From NCBI GenBank assembly GCA_052400665.1, contig JBQTGK010000005.1: 64,000 nucleotides of DNA; one strand, written 5' to 3'. Of this stretch, positions 54,030 to 62,547 are shown in pieces (the stretch's first letter is position 1; every line of letters starts with the position of its first letter). The notes below the pieces were generated by a model. That model did no database searches and was not told where the DNA came from. It saw only the letters and a program-made list of their open reading frames with translations. The DNA is from JBQTGK01 sp052400665 (GTDB lineage: Bacteria; Bacteroidota; Bacteroidia; Bacteroidales; Marinifilaceae). The position numbers and the translations under genes were made by a program.

Positions 54030-54797
54030 ATGAGATCACACGAAGTAGATTATACTATTCTTGGGAATGATATTCAATTGGTCGAAATTGAGTTAGATCC
54101 TCAGGAAACGGTAATTGCCGAAGCAGGAGCTATGGCTTATATGGAAGAGGGAATCGAATTTGAAACCAAAATGGGCGATGGATCGGAACCGGAGCAAGGT
54201 TTGTTCGGAAAACTTTTATCTGCAGGTTCTCGATTAATTACTGGTGAATCTATTTTTCTTACTCATTTCACTCACCGTGGATATGGAAAATCTAAAGTCG
54301 CATTTTCGGCTCCTTACCCCGGAACAATTATGCCTGTAGATCTGCAAAAATCAGGCGGTTCTTTAATTGTTCAGAAAGATGGATTCCTGTGTGCCGCTTT
54401 GGGAACAAAAGTGAGTATTACATTTAATCAGAAAATTGGTTCTGCACTGTTTGGTGGTGAAGGTTTTATTTTGCAAAAACTGCAAGGCGATGGAATGGCT
54501 TTTGTACATGCTGGCGGAACCATTATCGAAAAAGAATTAAATAATCAGAAACTTAGGGTAGATACCGGATGTGTTGTTGCTTTTGAGGAAGGTATAGAGT
54601 TTTCGGTTGAGAAAGCAGGGGGTTTAAAATCTATGGTTTTTGGAGGAGAAGGTTTGTTTTTAGCAACTCTTAAGGGAACAGGAAAAGTTTGGCTGCAATC
54701 TATGCCCATCCGAAAATTAATAAAGGCAATTGCACCCCGAAGCGAAAACAGAGGAAAAGGCTCCAGTTCAATTCTTGGAGAATTTCTCGAAGATTAA
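54030..54797 (+). CDS. AIM24 / TIGR00266 family protein (255 aa)
   Basis: Cytosolic protein with the TIGR00266/AIM24 beta-rich fold. It begins with YTILGNDIQLVEIELDPQETVIAEAGAMAYMEEGI (about 9-43), the typical start of this family. Glycine-rich strands such as GTIIEKELNNQKLRVDTGCVVAFEEGI follow (about 163-190), and GGEGLFLATLKGTGKVWLQSMP near 216-237. Function is not established; links to membrane organisation have been suggested for eukaryotic AIM24. A terminator follows at 54812. Confidence 0.88.
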   Translation: MRSHEVDYTILGNDIQLVEIELDPQETVIAEAGAMAYMEEGIEFETKMGDGSEPEQGLFGKLLSAGSRLITGESIFLTHFTHRGYGKSKVAFSAPYPGTIMPVDLQKSGGSLIVQKDGFLCAALGTKVSITFNQKIGSALFGGEGFILQKLQGDGMAFVHAGGTIIEKELNNQKLRVDTGCVVAFEEGIEFSVEKAGGLKSMVFGGEGLFLATLKGTGKVWLQSMPIRKLIKAIAPRSENRGKGSSSILGEFLED

Positions 54798-54811
54798 AAA
54801 ATATATTTCTG

Positions 54812-54838
54812 GCACGTAATTTATTACGTGCTTTTTTT
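54812..54838 (+). terminator. Intrinsic terminator after the AIM24-like gene
   Basis: GCACGTAAT (54812-54820) pairs perfectly with ATTACGTGC (54823-54831), then TTTTTTT. It shows that an in-frame Met at 54828, inside the hairpin, cannot be the start of mnmH. Confidence 0.8.
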
Positions 54839-54857
54839 AATATTACAACAATATAAT

Positions 54858-55889
54858 ATGGCTAAAATGCTTGACCCCAAAGAATTTCTAGAAATGGGGA
54901 AATCAATACCAATGGTTGATGTGAGAACTTCTGCTGAATTTGAGAATGGACATATTCCGGGAGCACTTAATTTACCAATATTTACTAACGAAGAGCGAGT
55001 AGTTGTAGGTACCAAATACAAAAGAGCAGGGAAGGATTCCGCCGTTTTGTTAGGCTTGGAATTGGTAGGACCCAAATTAGCAAGATTTGTTCAACAGGCG
55101 AAAAAAATTGCACCTCAAAAAGAAATTTTATTGCATTGCTGGAGAGGTGGAATGCGAAGTGGAAGTATGGCCTGGTTATTCGAAACGGCCGGATTTAAAG
55201 TGTATCTTTTAAAGGGTGGATACAAAGCTTATCGAGCCTTTAATCGAGAACAATTCAATAAGATACCTAAGCTTGTAATACTGGGTGGAATGACCGGCAG
55301 TGGAAAAACTGCAGTCCTTCACGAAATGCAAAAACTGGGGGCTCAGGTTGTCGATTTAGAGGGTTTGGCAAATCATAAAGGTTCGGTGTTTGGAGCTTTA
55401 GGACAGGCCAAGCAACCAACAAACGAGAATTTTGAAAATCAGCTGGCTCAGCTTTGGCAAACATTTGATGCCAATAAACCAATTTGGCTCGAAGATGAAA
55501 GTAAATCCATCGGATCGGTATGGATAAACGATATTCTTTTTGCTAAAATGAGAGCAGCAGAAGTTGTAAAATTAAACATCCCCAAAGAGGAGAGAATAAA
55601 AAGGCTGGTTAAAGAATATGCCTGCTTCGATATTGAAGTATTGGCCCTAATGGTTTCTAAAATTGAAAAACGCTTAGGCGGATTAAATGTAAAAAGAGCC
55701 TACGAGAGTCTGGAAAATAACGATTTTGCGACTGTGGCAGACATTACCCTCACATATTATGATAAGGCATACCTGCATGGGCAGCAAAAAAGGGAAGGAC
55801 AAACAATTCATCAGCTCGAATTGCCTAAAGATATTCCTGCCGAAAATGCCAGAAAGGTTCTGGAATTTTATAATTCTTTGAATATGTAG
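54858..55889 (+). CDS. mnmH: tRNA 2-selenouridine synthase (SelU/MnmH)
   Basis: Replaces sulfur with selenium in 2-thiouridine of the tRNA wobble base, using selenophosphate. The N-terminal rhodanese domain (about 5-120) has the catalytic Cys94 in LLHCWRGGMRS and the C-terminal ATPase-like domain (about 125-343) has the P-loop LGGMTGSGKTAVL near 135. The start ATG at 54858 (MAKMLDPKEF) follows the terminator of the previous gene. Selenophosphate synthetase (selD) is not in the window. The length, 343 aa, is normal. Confidence 0.92.
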   Translation: MAKMLDPKEFLEMGKSIPMVDVRTSAEFENGHIPGALNLPIFTNEERVVVGTKYKRAGKDSAVLLGLELVGPKLARFVQQAKKIAPQKEILLHCWRGGMRSGSMAWLFETAGFKVYLLKGGYKAYRAFNREQFNKIPKLVILGGMTGSGKTAVLHEMQKLGAQVVDLEGLANHKGSVFGALGQAKQPTNENFENQLAQLWQTFDANKPIWLEDESKSIGSVWINDILFAKMRAAEVVKLNIPKEERIKRLVKEYACFDIEVLALMVSKIEKRLGGLNVKRAYESLENNDFATVADITLTYYDKAYLHGQQKREGQTIHQLELPKDIPAENARKVLEFYNSLNM

Positions 55890-56182
55890 TAGGTTTAAAT
55901 CATGTTGTTTTAAGAGTTGCTAAGAGCTTTAAAAATTACGCAATCTAATTGTTAAGATTAAAATTGATATTGCTGTTTAGTGCTTAAAAATGCTTTAGCT
56001 ATTATCTTTTGATAAGAACACCGGACCAGATTTAACGTTTTAGGATTCTATCACAAATAAAAAGTACTATCTTCGATACTATGCAATTGGAAAAATTACT
56101 TTGCGTAGATTTTTTTAACTCAATGAATAAGAATTAATTCGATTTGTCGTTACTTTTAATAGAAACCATTCAACTGTAAGCT

Positions 56183-57328
56183 TTGGAATTTTACTTCAAA
56201 AACCGGGACTGGAAATACCATTTCTTAATTGTGGCTATAATTATTATAGTCAGTTCGATATTGTATACCAATAATTTAGTTGGGAAGCTGGCTCATGAGG
56301 AAGCTAAAAAAGTAGAGCTTTGGGCAGTTGGTTTGCGTGAACTACATTTAAATCCAAATCAGGAAGTTGGTTTAATAAATCGAATTTTAGAACAGAACGA
56401 AACCATTCCGGTTATCCTGGTCGATGAAAACGATTCAATTGTTGATTACAGAAATATAAAGCTTGCTAAAGGTAAGGAGGAAAAGATATTAAAAGATCGA
56501 TTTGCCGAAATGAAAAATGAAAATCGGTTCATCGAAATACAATTAGTAAATGGTAAAAATTACATTTATTACGACGATTCCAGTATTCTAAAAAAATTAG
56601 CCTGGTATCCGTTTATCCAATTGGGAGTTATCATTGTTTTTATAATTATTGCATTTTTGGCTTTTTCCTATTCAAAGTCAGCCGAACAAAATCGGGTTTG
56701 GGTGGGCATGTCGAAAGAAACAGCGCATCAGTTAGGTACGCCCATTAGTTCTTTAATGGCCTGGATGGAATTAATAAAATCAGGAAATACAGATCCTTCC
56801 TTAAATATTGAAATGAGTAAGGATGTAGATCGTTTACAGGTAATTGCAGAGCGTTTTTCCAAAATAGGTTCTAAGCCAGTACTAAAACCTGTAAATATTG
56901 AAGAGAGTTTGCAAAATAGTATTGAATATCTAAAAAAAAGAACCCCTGGAAAAGTAGAATTTATTTTTAACCGACCCGATGGCTTCGAGGGAAAAATTCC
57001 TTTGAATAAAGAGCTCTTTTCGTGGGTAATCGAAAACTTGTCGAAAAATGCTGTAGATGCAATGGAGGGAAGAGGGGGTTTAAAATTTGTGTTAAAAGAA
57101 AAGAATGATGATATAGTGTTGGATATAAGTGACACAGGTAGAGGACTTTCTAAAAATCAATACAAAACAATATTTAAGCCAGGTTATACTTCTAAGAAAC
57201 GTGGATGGGGACTAGGATTGTCTTTGGCGAAAAGAATTATTGAAAATTATCATCAGGGAAAAATTTTTGTTTTAAGCTCGGAAGTAGGCAAAGGAACGGT
57301 TTTTAGAATTATTTTACCAACAAAGTGA
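56183..57328 (+). CDS. Membrane sensor histidine kinase (381 aa)
   Basis: Two membrane helices (about 13-33 and 147-167) flank a periplasmic loop of about 110 residues; then come a cytoplasmic HisKA-like helix with the phosphoacceptor in KETAHQLGTPISSLMAWMELI and an HATPase domain (about 270-381) with G1 DTGRGLSKNQ and G2 GWGLGLSLAKRI. The start is TTG at 56183, the first usable start before the membrane helix. No partner response regulator is nearby. The 293-bp spacer upstream (55890-56182) contains a TATCTTCG box (about 56070) resembling a -7 element and nothing else I can support. Confidence 0.9.
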   Translation: MEFYFKNRDWKYHFLIVAIIIIVSSILYTNNLVGKLAHEEAKKVELWAVGLRELHLNPNQEVGLINRILEQNETIPVILVDENDSIVDYRNIKLAKGKEEKILKDRFAEMKNENRFIEIQLVNGKNYIYYDDSSILKKLAWYPFIQLGVIIVFIIIAFLAFSYSKSAEQNRVWVGMSKETAHQLGTPISSLMAWMELIKSGNTDPSLNIEMSKDVDRLQVIAERFSKIGSKPVLKPVNIEESLQNSIEYLKKRTPGKVEFIFNRPDGFEGKIPLNKELFSWVIENLSKNAVDAMEGRGGLKFVLKEKNDDIVLDISDTGRGLSKNQYKTIFKPGYTSKKRGWGLGLSLAKRIIENYHQGKIFVLSSEVGKGTVFRIILPTK

Positions 57329-57471
57329 ACCAATTGGTTTTCAAATACTGCAAATTATTTTGAAAGCAAAAAAGAACTACGTACTTTTGCAGCCCGTTTT
57401 TCACGGAATTAGTTATTGAAACTGTATGTCAGTTCAGTAATTGCTTGAAATTGACAAAAAAGATATGCTTT

Positions 57472-57506
57472 TTTGTTAATTCGTAAGATTAATTTTTATA
57501 CTTTTG
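57472..57506 (+). promoter_or_regulatory. Promoter of the yceD–rpmF unit
   Basis: TTTG (57472-57475), 23-bp spacer, TACTTTTG (57499-57506). Because transcription would start after 57506, translation from an earlier in-frame start at 57473 is unlikely and TTG at 57527 is preferred. Confidence 0.55.
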
Positions 57507-57526
57507 CAAAGTTTTATTTGAATATT

Positions 57527-58054
57527 TTGGAAAATCTCACAAAATATACGATTCCTTTTAAAGGCTTAAAGGATGGTTTGCATGAATTTAAATTCGATGT
57601 AAATCCTGAGTTTTTTAAGTCTTTTCAGACGGAAGATGCTTATCAGGGAGAAGGTGCTGTAAAGGTTACTTTCGAAAAAAAGACCTTGGTAACAAGCTTA
57701 CGGTTCGAGTTGAAAGGAAAATTAACAGTGGCCTGCGACAGATGTCTCGAAGAGCTTATTCTTGATGTGGAAGGTGAAAACTTTCTATATCTTAAGTTTG
57801 GAGAAGAACATGAAGATTTGGCTGAAGATGTTATTGTGTTGGCAGAATCTGAAAATGAGATTAACGTGGCACAATACATTTATGAGTTGTTTACCTTAAG
57901 CTTACCATTAAGCTTTGTTCATCCTGATGATGAAGAGGGAAACAGCACTTGTAACGAGGAAATGATTCAAAAATTGAATGACCTCTCGGTAAATGAAGAA
58001 GATAAAATTGACCCGAGATGGAATGATTTAAGAAAATTGATTGATAATAACTAG
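57527..58054 (+). CDS. DUF177 / YceD family protein (175 aa)
   Basis: Nucleic-acid-related family coupled with rpmF and involved in 23S rRNA processing in plants and bacteria. The conserved CDRCLEEL segment (about residues 67-74 from this start) and the C-terminal DPRWNDLRKLI are visible. TTG at 57527 gives the usual short start (MENLTKYTIPFKGL); the frame is open upstream to 57473 but that region holds the promoter. Then rpmF follows after 17 bp, the common pairing. Confidence 0.85.
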   Translation: MENLTKYTIPFKGLKDGLHEFKFDVNPEFFKSFQTEDAYQGEGAVKVTFEKKTLVTSLRFELKGKLTVACDRCLEELILDVEGENFLYLKFGEEHEDLAEDVIVLAESENEINVAQYIYELFTLSLPLSFVHPDDEEGNSTCNEEMIQKLNDLSVNEEDKIDPRWNDLRKLIDNN

Positions 58055-58071
58055 TTAAATAGGTTAGAAAA

Positions 58072-58257
58072 ATGGCACATCCAAAACACAGAACGTCGAA
58101 GCAGAGAAGAAATAAGAGAAGAACTCATCTTAAAACAACTCCTGCTACTTTAGCATCTTGCTCAAATTGTGGAGCAACTGTTAAATATCATACTGTTTGC
58201 CCTGAGTGCGGTTATTACAGAGGCAAATTAGCAATCGAAAAAGAAGTTACAGCATAA
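58072..58257 (+). CDS. rpmF: 50S ribosomal protein L32
   Basis: Small ribosomal protein. MAHPKHRTSKQRRNKRRTH at the start and the zinc ribbon C..C....(9)..C..C (CSNCGATVKYHTVCPECGYYRGK, four Cys) are the L32 signature. 61 aa. Lies between yceD and fabH as in many bacteria. Confidence 0.97.
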   Translation: MAHPKHRTSKQRRNKRRTHLKTTPATLASCSNCGATVKYHTVCPECGYYRGKLAIEKEVTA

Positions 58258-58345
58258 TCTGAGTAAATTAATTCAGATTTGAAGCTATACAATTTGCTCC
58301 TTAGATATTTCTCAGGGGCAAATTTTGGTTATACATGACTGAGCA

Positions 58346-58369
58346 AAGATTATTTTTAAAAATAATCTT
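58346..58369 (+). terminator. Perfect 24-base palindrome between rpmF and fabH
   Basis: AAGATTATTTTT (58346-58357) is followed directly by its reverse complement AAAAATAATCTT (58358-58369), then GTTT. It can form a terminator-like or attenuating hairpin; the short T-tract makes a leaky terminator more likely than a strong one. Confidence 0.45.
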
Positions 58370-58429
58370 GTTTGGAATATACATAATTGTATAGGCTTTA
58401 ATCTGAAATAAACAAAGTAAGATTAAACA

Positions 58430-59428
58430 ATGTCAAAAATTAATGCAGTTATAACAGGAGTTGGGTCTTATGTTCCCGACTATATTCTTACCAATGATGA
58501 ATTGAGTACCATGGTTGACACTAACGATGAGTGGATCATGACTCGTATTGGTATCAAGGAAAGAAGAATATTAAAAGGTGAAGGAAAAGGATCTTCCGAT
58601 TTGGGAGCAAAAGCTGTTCAACAGCTTTTAGAAAAAACTGGTACATCGCCTGATGAAGTTGATTTGTTGATTTGTGCAACAGTAACTCCAGATATGCAAT
58701 TCCCAGCTACAGCTAATATTATTAGTGATAAAGTAGGAATTAATAGTGCATTTAGTTTTGATATAAATGCTGGATGTTCAGGGTTTTTATTTTCCCTGGC
58801 AACGGGTGCAAAATACATTCAATCGGGAATGTATAAAAAGGTAATTGTTGTAGGAGCAGAAAAAATGTCTTCTATTGTTGATTATAGCGATCGTTCAACA
58901 TGTCCTATTTTTGGTGATGGTTCGGCAGCAGTTCTTCTTGAGCCAACAAACGAAAATGTTGGTATTATTGATGAGATGCTGCATACTGCAGGTTTCGGTC
59001 GTAAGCACTTACATCAAAAAGCTGGTGGTTCTTGTAAACCTGCAAGTCACGAAACAGTGGATGCAAAAGAACATTTCATTTACCAGGAAGGAAATCATGT
59101 ATTTAAACATGCAGTTTCGAATATGGCAGATGTTTCTGTTGAAATGATGGAGAAACACAACATTACATCAGAAGATTTGGCATGGCTGGTTCCACATCAG
59201 GCAAACAATCGTATTATCGAAGCTACCGCCAAACGTATGGGCTTAGTGAAAGAAAAAGTAATGATTAACATTGAAAAATATGGTAACACTACGTCAGCAA
59301 CTATTCCTTTGTGTTTATGCGAGTGGGAAAATCAATTAAGAAAAGGTGATGATTTAATCTTATCAGGTTTTGGTGCCGGGTTTACCTGGGGAGCCATTCT
59401 GGTAAAATGGGGTTACGATCCAAAATAA
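58430..59428 (+). CDS. fabH: 3-oxoacyl-[acyl-carrier-protein] synthase III
   Basis: Starts fatty-acid synthesis by condensing an acyl-CoA with malonyl-ACP. Catalytic triad Cys116 (INAGCSGFLFSL), His (VPHQANNRIIEATAKR, near 258) and Asn (YGNTTSATIP, near 289). The length, 332 aa, is typical. The yceD–rpmF–fabH order is classical. A terminator follows at 59450. Confidence 0.96.
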   Translation: MSKINAVITGVGSYVPDYILTNDELSTMVDTNDEWIMTRIGIKERRILKGEGKGSSDLGAKAVQQLLEKTGTSPDEVDLLICATVTPDMQFPATANIISDKVGINSAFSFDINAGCSGFLFSLATGAKYIQSGMYKKVIVVGAEKMSSIVDYSDRSTCPIFGDGSAAVLLEPTNENVGIIDEMLHTAGFGRKHLHQKAGGSCKPASHETVDAKEHFIYQEGNHVFKHAVSNMADVSVEMMEKHNITSEDLAWLVPHQANNRIIEATAKRMGLVKEKVMINIEKYGNTTSATIPLCLCEWENQLRKGDDLILSGFGAGFTWGAILVKWGYDPK

Positions 59429-59449
59429 GAATTAGATCTTAAGATATTT

Positions 59450-59480
59450 AAAGAGGCTTCCGAATGGTAGCCTCTTTTTT
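59450..59480 (+). terminator. Intrinsic terminator of fabH
   Basis: AAAGAGGCT (59450-59458) pairs with AGCCTCTTT (59469-59477), then TTT. The 290 bp beyond it, up to 59767, are AT-rich with one TATATTTG box at 59526-59533 and no gene. Confidence 0.8.
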
Positions 59481-59767
59481 GTTCTGAATCATTTCGTTTA
59501 TGTGGGTATTATATGAGCAATTTTTTATATTTGTAGTGTTCCCTAATTAAAAAGGTAAGTGAGGATTAATTAAATGTGAAGATCTGGATAATTTTTTTAA
59601 AAATTATAAGTTGATTTAGAGGATTGATTCATAATTTTAGGAAATAATAAACATATAGAATATTAATAATTTAGCAGGATAAATTTATCCTGCCATTTAT
59701 CATTCTAATTGCAATTCCGATTTTATTCCTTTAAATCAGATTTGTAATCATCAATACGATTTCAAAC

Positions 59768-60160
59768 ATGTTTAGTAAAAAAAATAAAATGAGCAGAAAC
59801 AACGAAGTACAGCCAACAGCAGTAAACCTTATTTGTGATGGAACCTCAATTAAAGGGGACGTTCAGGCATCCAGAGATATTCGTATTGATGGATATTTGA
59901 ATGGGAAAATGCAGGTTAATGGTAAAGTTGTAGTTGGTAATACAGGAAAAATTGAAGGAGATGTGAATTGTAAAACTATTGATGTTTCTGGTAAAGTAGA
60001 AGGAAATATAGTTGCTTCAGAAATGGTGAATCTGAAATCAACGGCATTGATATTGGGAAACATTGCAACAGAAAAAATCTCTGTTGAGCCTGGTGCCAAA
60101 TTTACCGGAACCTGCAAAATGGGTGAAGCAGCCCCTAAAAAGGATGAAAAGAAAAAATAA
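59768..60160 (+). CDS. Bactofilin-family polymer-forming protein (130 aa)
   Basis: Beta-helical cytoskeletal protein that polymerises without nucleotide. The core (about 15-110) repeats short turns such as IKGDVQASRDIRIDGYLNGKMQVNGKVVVGNTGKIEGDV, the bactofilin signature, followed by a charged tail ending KKDEKKK. Its last 17 bp overlap the AtpI-like gene in another frame, so it is translationally coupled to the ATP synthase set, which is a notable association. Confidence 0.9.
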   Translation: MFSKKNKMSRNNEVQPTAVNLICDGTSIKGDVQASRDIRIDGYLNGKMQVNGKVVVGNTGKIEGDVNCKTIDVSGKVEGNIVASEMVNLKSTALILGNIATEKISVEPGAKFTGTCKMGEAAPKKDEKKK

Positions 60161-60380
60161 TCCCAATAAAAAAAAGGCCAAGAAGCAAGTTGACGGAATT
60201 ATAAAATATTCCGGTTTGGCCTTTCAAATGATTGTAATTATTCTCATGGTTTTATATGCAGGTTTTAAACTAGATGAGTATTTGCAAAATGAATTTCCGT
60301 TATTTACAATTATTGGTGCTTTTTTAGGCGTAATATTATCTTTATACTTCGCTTTAAAGGATCTAATTCGTATGAAGTAA
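60144..60380 (+). CDS. AtpI-like F0F1 ATP synthase assembly protein (78 aa)
   Basis: Small protein with a Lys-rich N-terminus and two membrane helices (about 20-42 and 48-72): YSGLAFQMIVIILMVLYAGFKLDEYL and FTIIGAFLGVILSLYFALKDL, the pattern of AtpI/AtpZ-type proteins with GxxLD..L between the helices. ATG at 60144 gives MKRKNNPNKKK; the open frame upstream lies inside the bactofilin gene and is not used. It is 16 bp before a second small membrane protein and near atpB, the expected site. Confidence 0.85.
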   Translation: MKRKNNPNKKKAKKQVDGIIKYSGLAFQMIVIILMVLYAGFKLDEYLQNEFPLFTIIGAFLGVILSLYFALKDLIRMK

Positions 60381-60396
60381 TAATCTTACAAAAGAT

Positions 60397-60789
60397 ATGG
60401 AAAAAAAATACAAGAACTATATATATAAGTTAGGCTTACTCTCATTTATCTTGCTGGCTATTTCAGTAATTTTATTTTTAACAGCTTTTAAACCGTGGTT
60501 TAATTATATTTTTCCTTTCGTAATATTATATTTCTTTCTTATTAATTCCTTTCAGCACTTTAAATTGTTAAAATCAGCAGAAGGAAAACCTCAAACTTTC
60601 CTTACAAATTACATGGCTTGGTTTGGAATTAAGTTATTTCTAAATTTAAGTTTTGTGATTGTTTACGTACTTCTTAATAGAGCGCAGGCACTGAGTTTTG
60701 TCTTGTTTTTTGCAGTCTGTTATTTAGTATATACCACCTTTGAAGTAATGGCTCTAACCAAGACATTAAGGTCGGGGAATGTTAAATGA
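60397..60789 (+). CDS. Four-helix membrane protein of the ATP synthase cluster (130 aa)
   Basis: Four hydrophobic helices (about 13-33, 39-57, 72-92, 97-117) and little else. It sits 16 bp after the AtpI-like gene and before atpB. Bacteroidota genomes often carry such an uncharacterised protein here; it may be a second assembly factor. I recognise no motif. Confidence 0.7.
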   Translation: MEKKYKNYIYKLGLLSFILLAISVILFLTAFKPWFNYIFPFVILYFFLINSFQHFKLLKSAEGKPQTFLTNYMAWFGIKLFLNLSFVIVYVLLNRAQALSFVLFFAVCYLVYTTFEVMALTKTLRSGNVK

Positions 60790-60793
60790 TCTT

Positions 60794-60820
60794 AAAAAGT
60801 TCTGCAGAGTACTTTTTTTA
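60794..60820 (+). terminator. Hairpin with T-run before atpB
   Basis: AAAAAGT (60794-60800) with ACTTTTTTT (60811-60819) around TCTGCAGAGT, which can itself fold (TCTGCAGA). It could separate the bactofilin/AtpI part from atpB or attenuate transcription into it. Confidence 0.45.
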
Positions 60821-60981
60821 TTAAATTTGAGTGACCAAATCAGAATTTAATATTTGAAAAAATAATAGATTCTTAGAAATTAATGACCGATAAACAGAAG
60901 TAGAATTCGGTTAAAAAAAATAAACAAATAGAACAAGTCAAATATAAATTTGAACAACTATTTAAAGCATGTGATTTACGT

Positions 60982-62061
60982 ATGAAAAACATTCATCGAT
61001 TACTGTTAATTTTCTTCTTATTAGCAGCCGTAACACCGGCTATTGCTTCCGACGAACATGATACTCATGCTCAGGATACACACAAGCAGGAAAAATTTGC
61101 CCCCGGAAACTTTATCATGGATCATATTGCCGATGCTTACGATTGGCATGTGTTTTCTATTGGAGAATTTCATGCAACAGTTCCGCTTCCGGTAATTGTT
61201 ATTTCAGAGCAAACAGGTTTTCACATGTTTATGTCTAGTAAATTTCATCATGGACATTCTTCCTATAAAGGATTTTCAATAGCTAGCGAAGGCGACTATA
61301 GAGGAAAAGTTGTTGAAATGATAGACGGACATCAGGTTCGTCCTTTTGATATATCAATGACAAAGAATGTGGTTGCAATGCTTATAAGTATGGCTTTTTT
61401 GCTTTGGATATTTATATCCGTAGCGAGAGCATATACTCATAGAAAAGGGCAGGCACCTAAGGGAATACAGTCGGCAATGGAACCTCTAATACTTTTTGTA
61501 CGCGATGAGATTGCAAAGCCTGCCATTGGAGAAAAAAAATACGAAAAATACATGCCCTTTCTTTTAACCATCTTTTTCTTTATCTGGTTAAACAATTTAA
61601 TGGGATTGGTACCATTTATTCCCGGAGGAGCTAACGTAACTGGAAATATAACCATTACAATGGTATTGGCTGTATTTACCTTTATTATTACAACATTTAG
61701 TGGTAATAAAAATTACTGGCTTCATATTTTTAACACCCCAGGTGTACCTTGGTGGCTAAAATTTCCTGTGCCATTAATGCCTTTGGTTGAACTAATGGGA
61801 GTATTTACAAAACCATTTGTTCTTATGGTCCGACTTTTTGCTAATATAACAGCAGGTCACATGATTGTACTGGCATTTGTAAGTTTGATTTTTATTTTTG
61901 GACAAATTAGTCCAATGTTAGGATACGGAACCTCTGTGGTTTCGGTTTTATTCGTAATTTTCATGGATATGCTTGAGCTTTTGGTTGCATTAATTCAAGC
62001 TTATGTATTTACACTTCTTTCGGCGCTGTATTTTGGTATGGCAACAGAAGAACATCATTAA
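60982..62061 (+). CDS. atpB: F0F1 ATP synthase subunit a
   Basis: Proton half-channel subunit of F0. A signal peptide (about 1-22) and a His/Asp-rich periplasmic stretch (about 23-110), longer than in E. coli, precede five to six helices. The essential Arg lies in MVRLFANITAGHMIVLAFVSL near 288, and VALIQAYVFTLLSALYFGMATEE near 332-354 forms the last helix. Start of the operon part BEFHA, with 63 bp before atpE. Confidence 0.95.
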   Translation: MKNIHRLLLIFFLLAAVTPAIASDEHDTHAQDTHKQEKFAPGNFIMDHIADAYDWHVFSIGEFHATVPLPVIVISEQTGFHMFMSSKFHHGHSSYKGFSIASEGDYRGKVVEMIDGHQVRPFDISMTKNVVAMLISMAFLLWIFISVARAYTHRKGQAPKGIQSAMEPLILFVRDEIAKPAIGEKKYEKYMPFLLTIFFFIWLNNLMGLVPFIPGGANVTGNITITMVLAVFTFIITTFSGNKNYWLHIFNTPGVPWWLKFPVPLMPLVELMGVFTKPFVLMVRLFANITAGHMIVLAFVSLIFIFGQISPMLGYGTSVVSVLFVIFMDMLELLVALIQAYVFTLLSALYFGMATEEHH

Positions 62062-62124
62062 GAATTTATCAACTCCCCAAAAGGGAGCTATAATAGTTTT
62101 TATTCATATTTAACTAAAAACGCT

Positions 62125-62382
62125 ATGATTACATTATCAATTATTCTTCAGGCTGCAGCTAGTATGGCAGTTGCTAAAATGGGTGCTGCTTTTGGAGCTG
62201 GTTTAGCTGCTATCGGTGCTGGTATCGGTATTGGTAAAATTGGTGGTTCTGCTCTTGAGAGTATTGCTCGCCAGCCAGAAGCATCTGGAGATATTCGTTC
62301 AAACATGATTGTTGCTGCTGCACTTATCGAGGGTGCTGCTTTCTTTGCAATTATTATTTGTTTGTTGGCGATCGTACTGTAA
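62125..62382 (+). CDS. atpE: F0F1 ATP synthase subunit c
   Basis: Proteolipid that forms the rotor ring. A glycine-rich first helix (GAAFGAGLAAIGAGIGIGKIGG, about 20-41), the polar loop SIARQPEASGD (about 46-56) and a second helix with the proton-carrying Glu in ALIEGAAFFAIIICLLAIVL (about 66-85). Length 85 aa. No Na+-type Gln pattern is obvious in helix 1. It is followed by three hairpins before atpF. Confidence 0.96.
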   Translation: MITLSIILQAAASMAVAKMGAAFGAGLAAIGAGIGIGKIGGSALESIARQPEASGDIRSNMIVAAALIEGAAFFAIIICLLAIVL

Positions 62383-62389
62383 CACCTGC

Positions 62390-62498
62390 ACGATTAAATT
62401 TAATCGTATTGGTGTTATACTGGTGCATATAAATTATGCATTGGTATGTAGCATTATCCACAATTTGCCATAAGAGGTTGTCTGCGGCAAATTGTGGA
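62390..62498 (+). repeat. Three consecutive hairpins between atpE and atpF
   Basis: First: ACGATTAAATTTAATCGT (62390-62407), a perfect palindrome. Second: TGCATA / TATGCA (62424-62429 / 62435-62440). Third: TCCACAATTTGCC (62457-62469) pairs perfectly over 13 bp with GGCAAATTGTGGA (62486-62498), loop of 16. None is followed by a proper T-run, so they look like mRNA-processing or stability elements rather than a terminator. They probably help make more atpE product than the flanking subunits. Confidence 0.7.
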
Positions 62499-62547
62499 CA
62501 CTATTAAATGTAAAATCTCACCTTAGGTGAAATAAAATAAGAATACT

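Noticed and set aside
54828..55889. mnmH start at 54828
   Set aside because: The codon lies inside the terminator hairpin of the preceding gene; ATG at 54858 begins the conserved N-terminus.
60063..60380. 105-aa version of the AtpI-like protein
   Set aside because: The first 27 residues are read from within the bactofilin gene in another frame and show no family resemblance; ATG at 60144 fits.
62457..62498. 13-bp hairpin as the terminator of atpE
   Set aside because: It lacks a T-run and the operon clearly continues with atpF, atpH and atpA.
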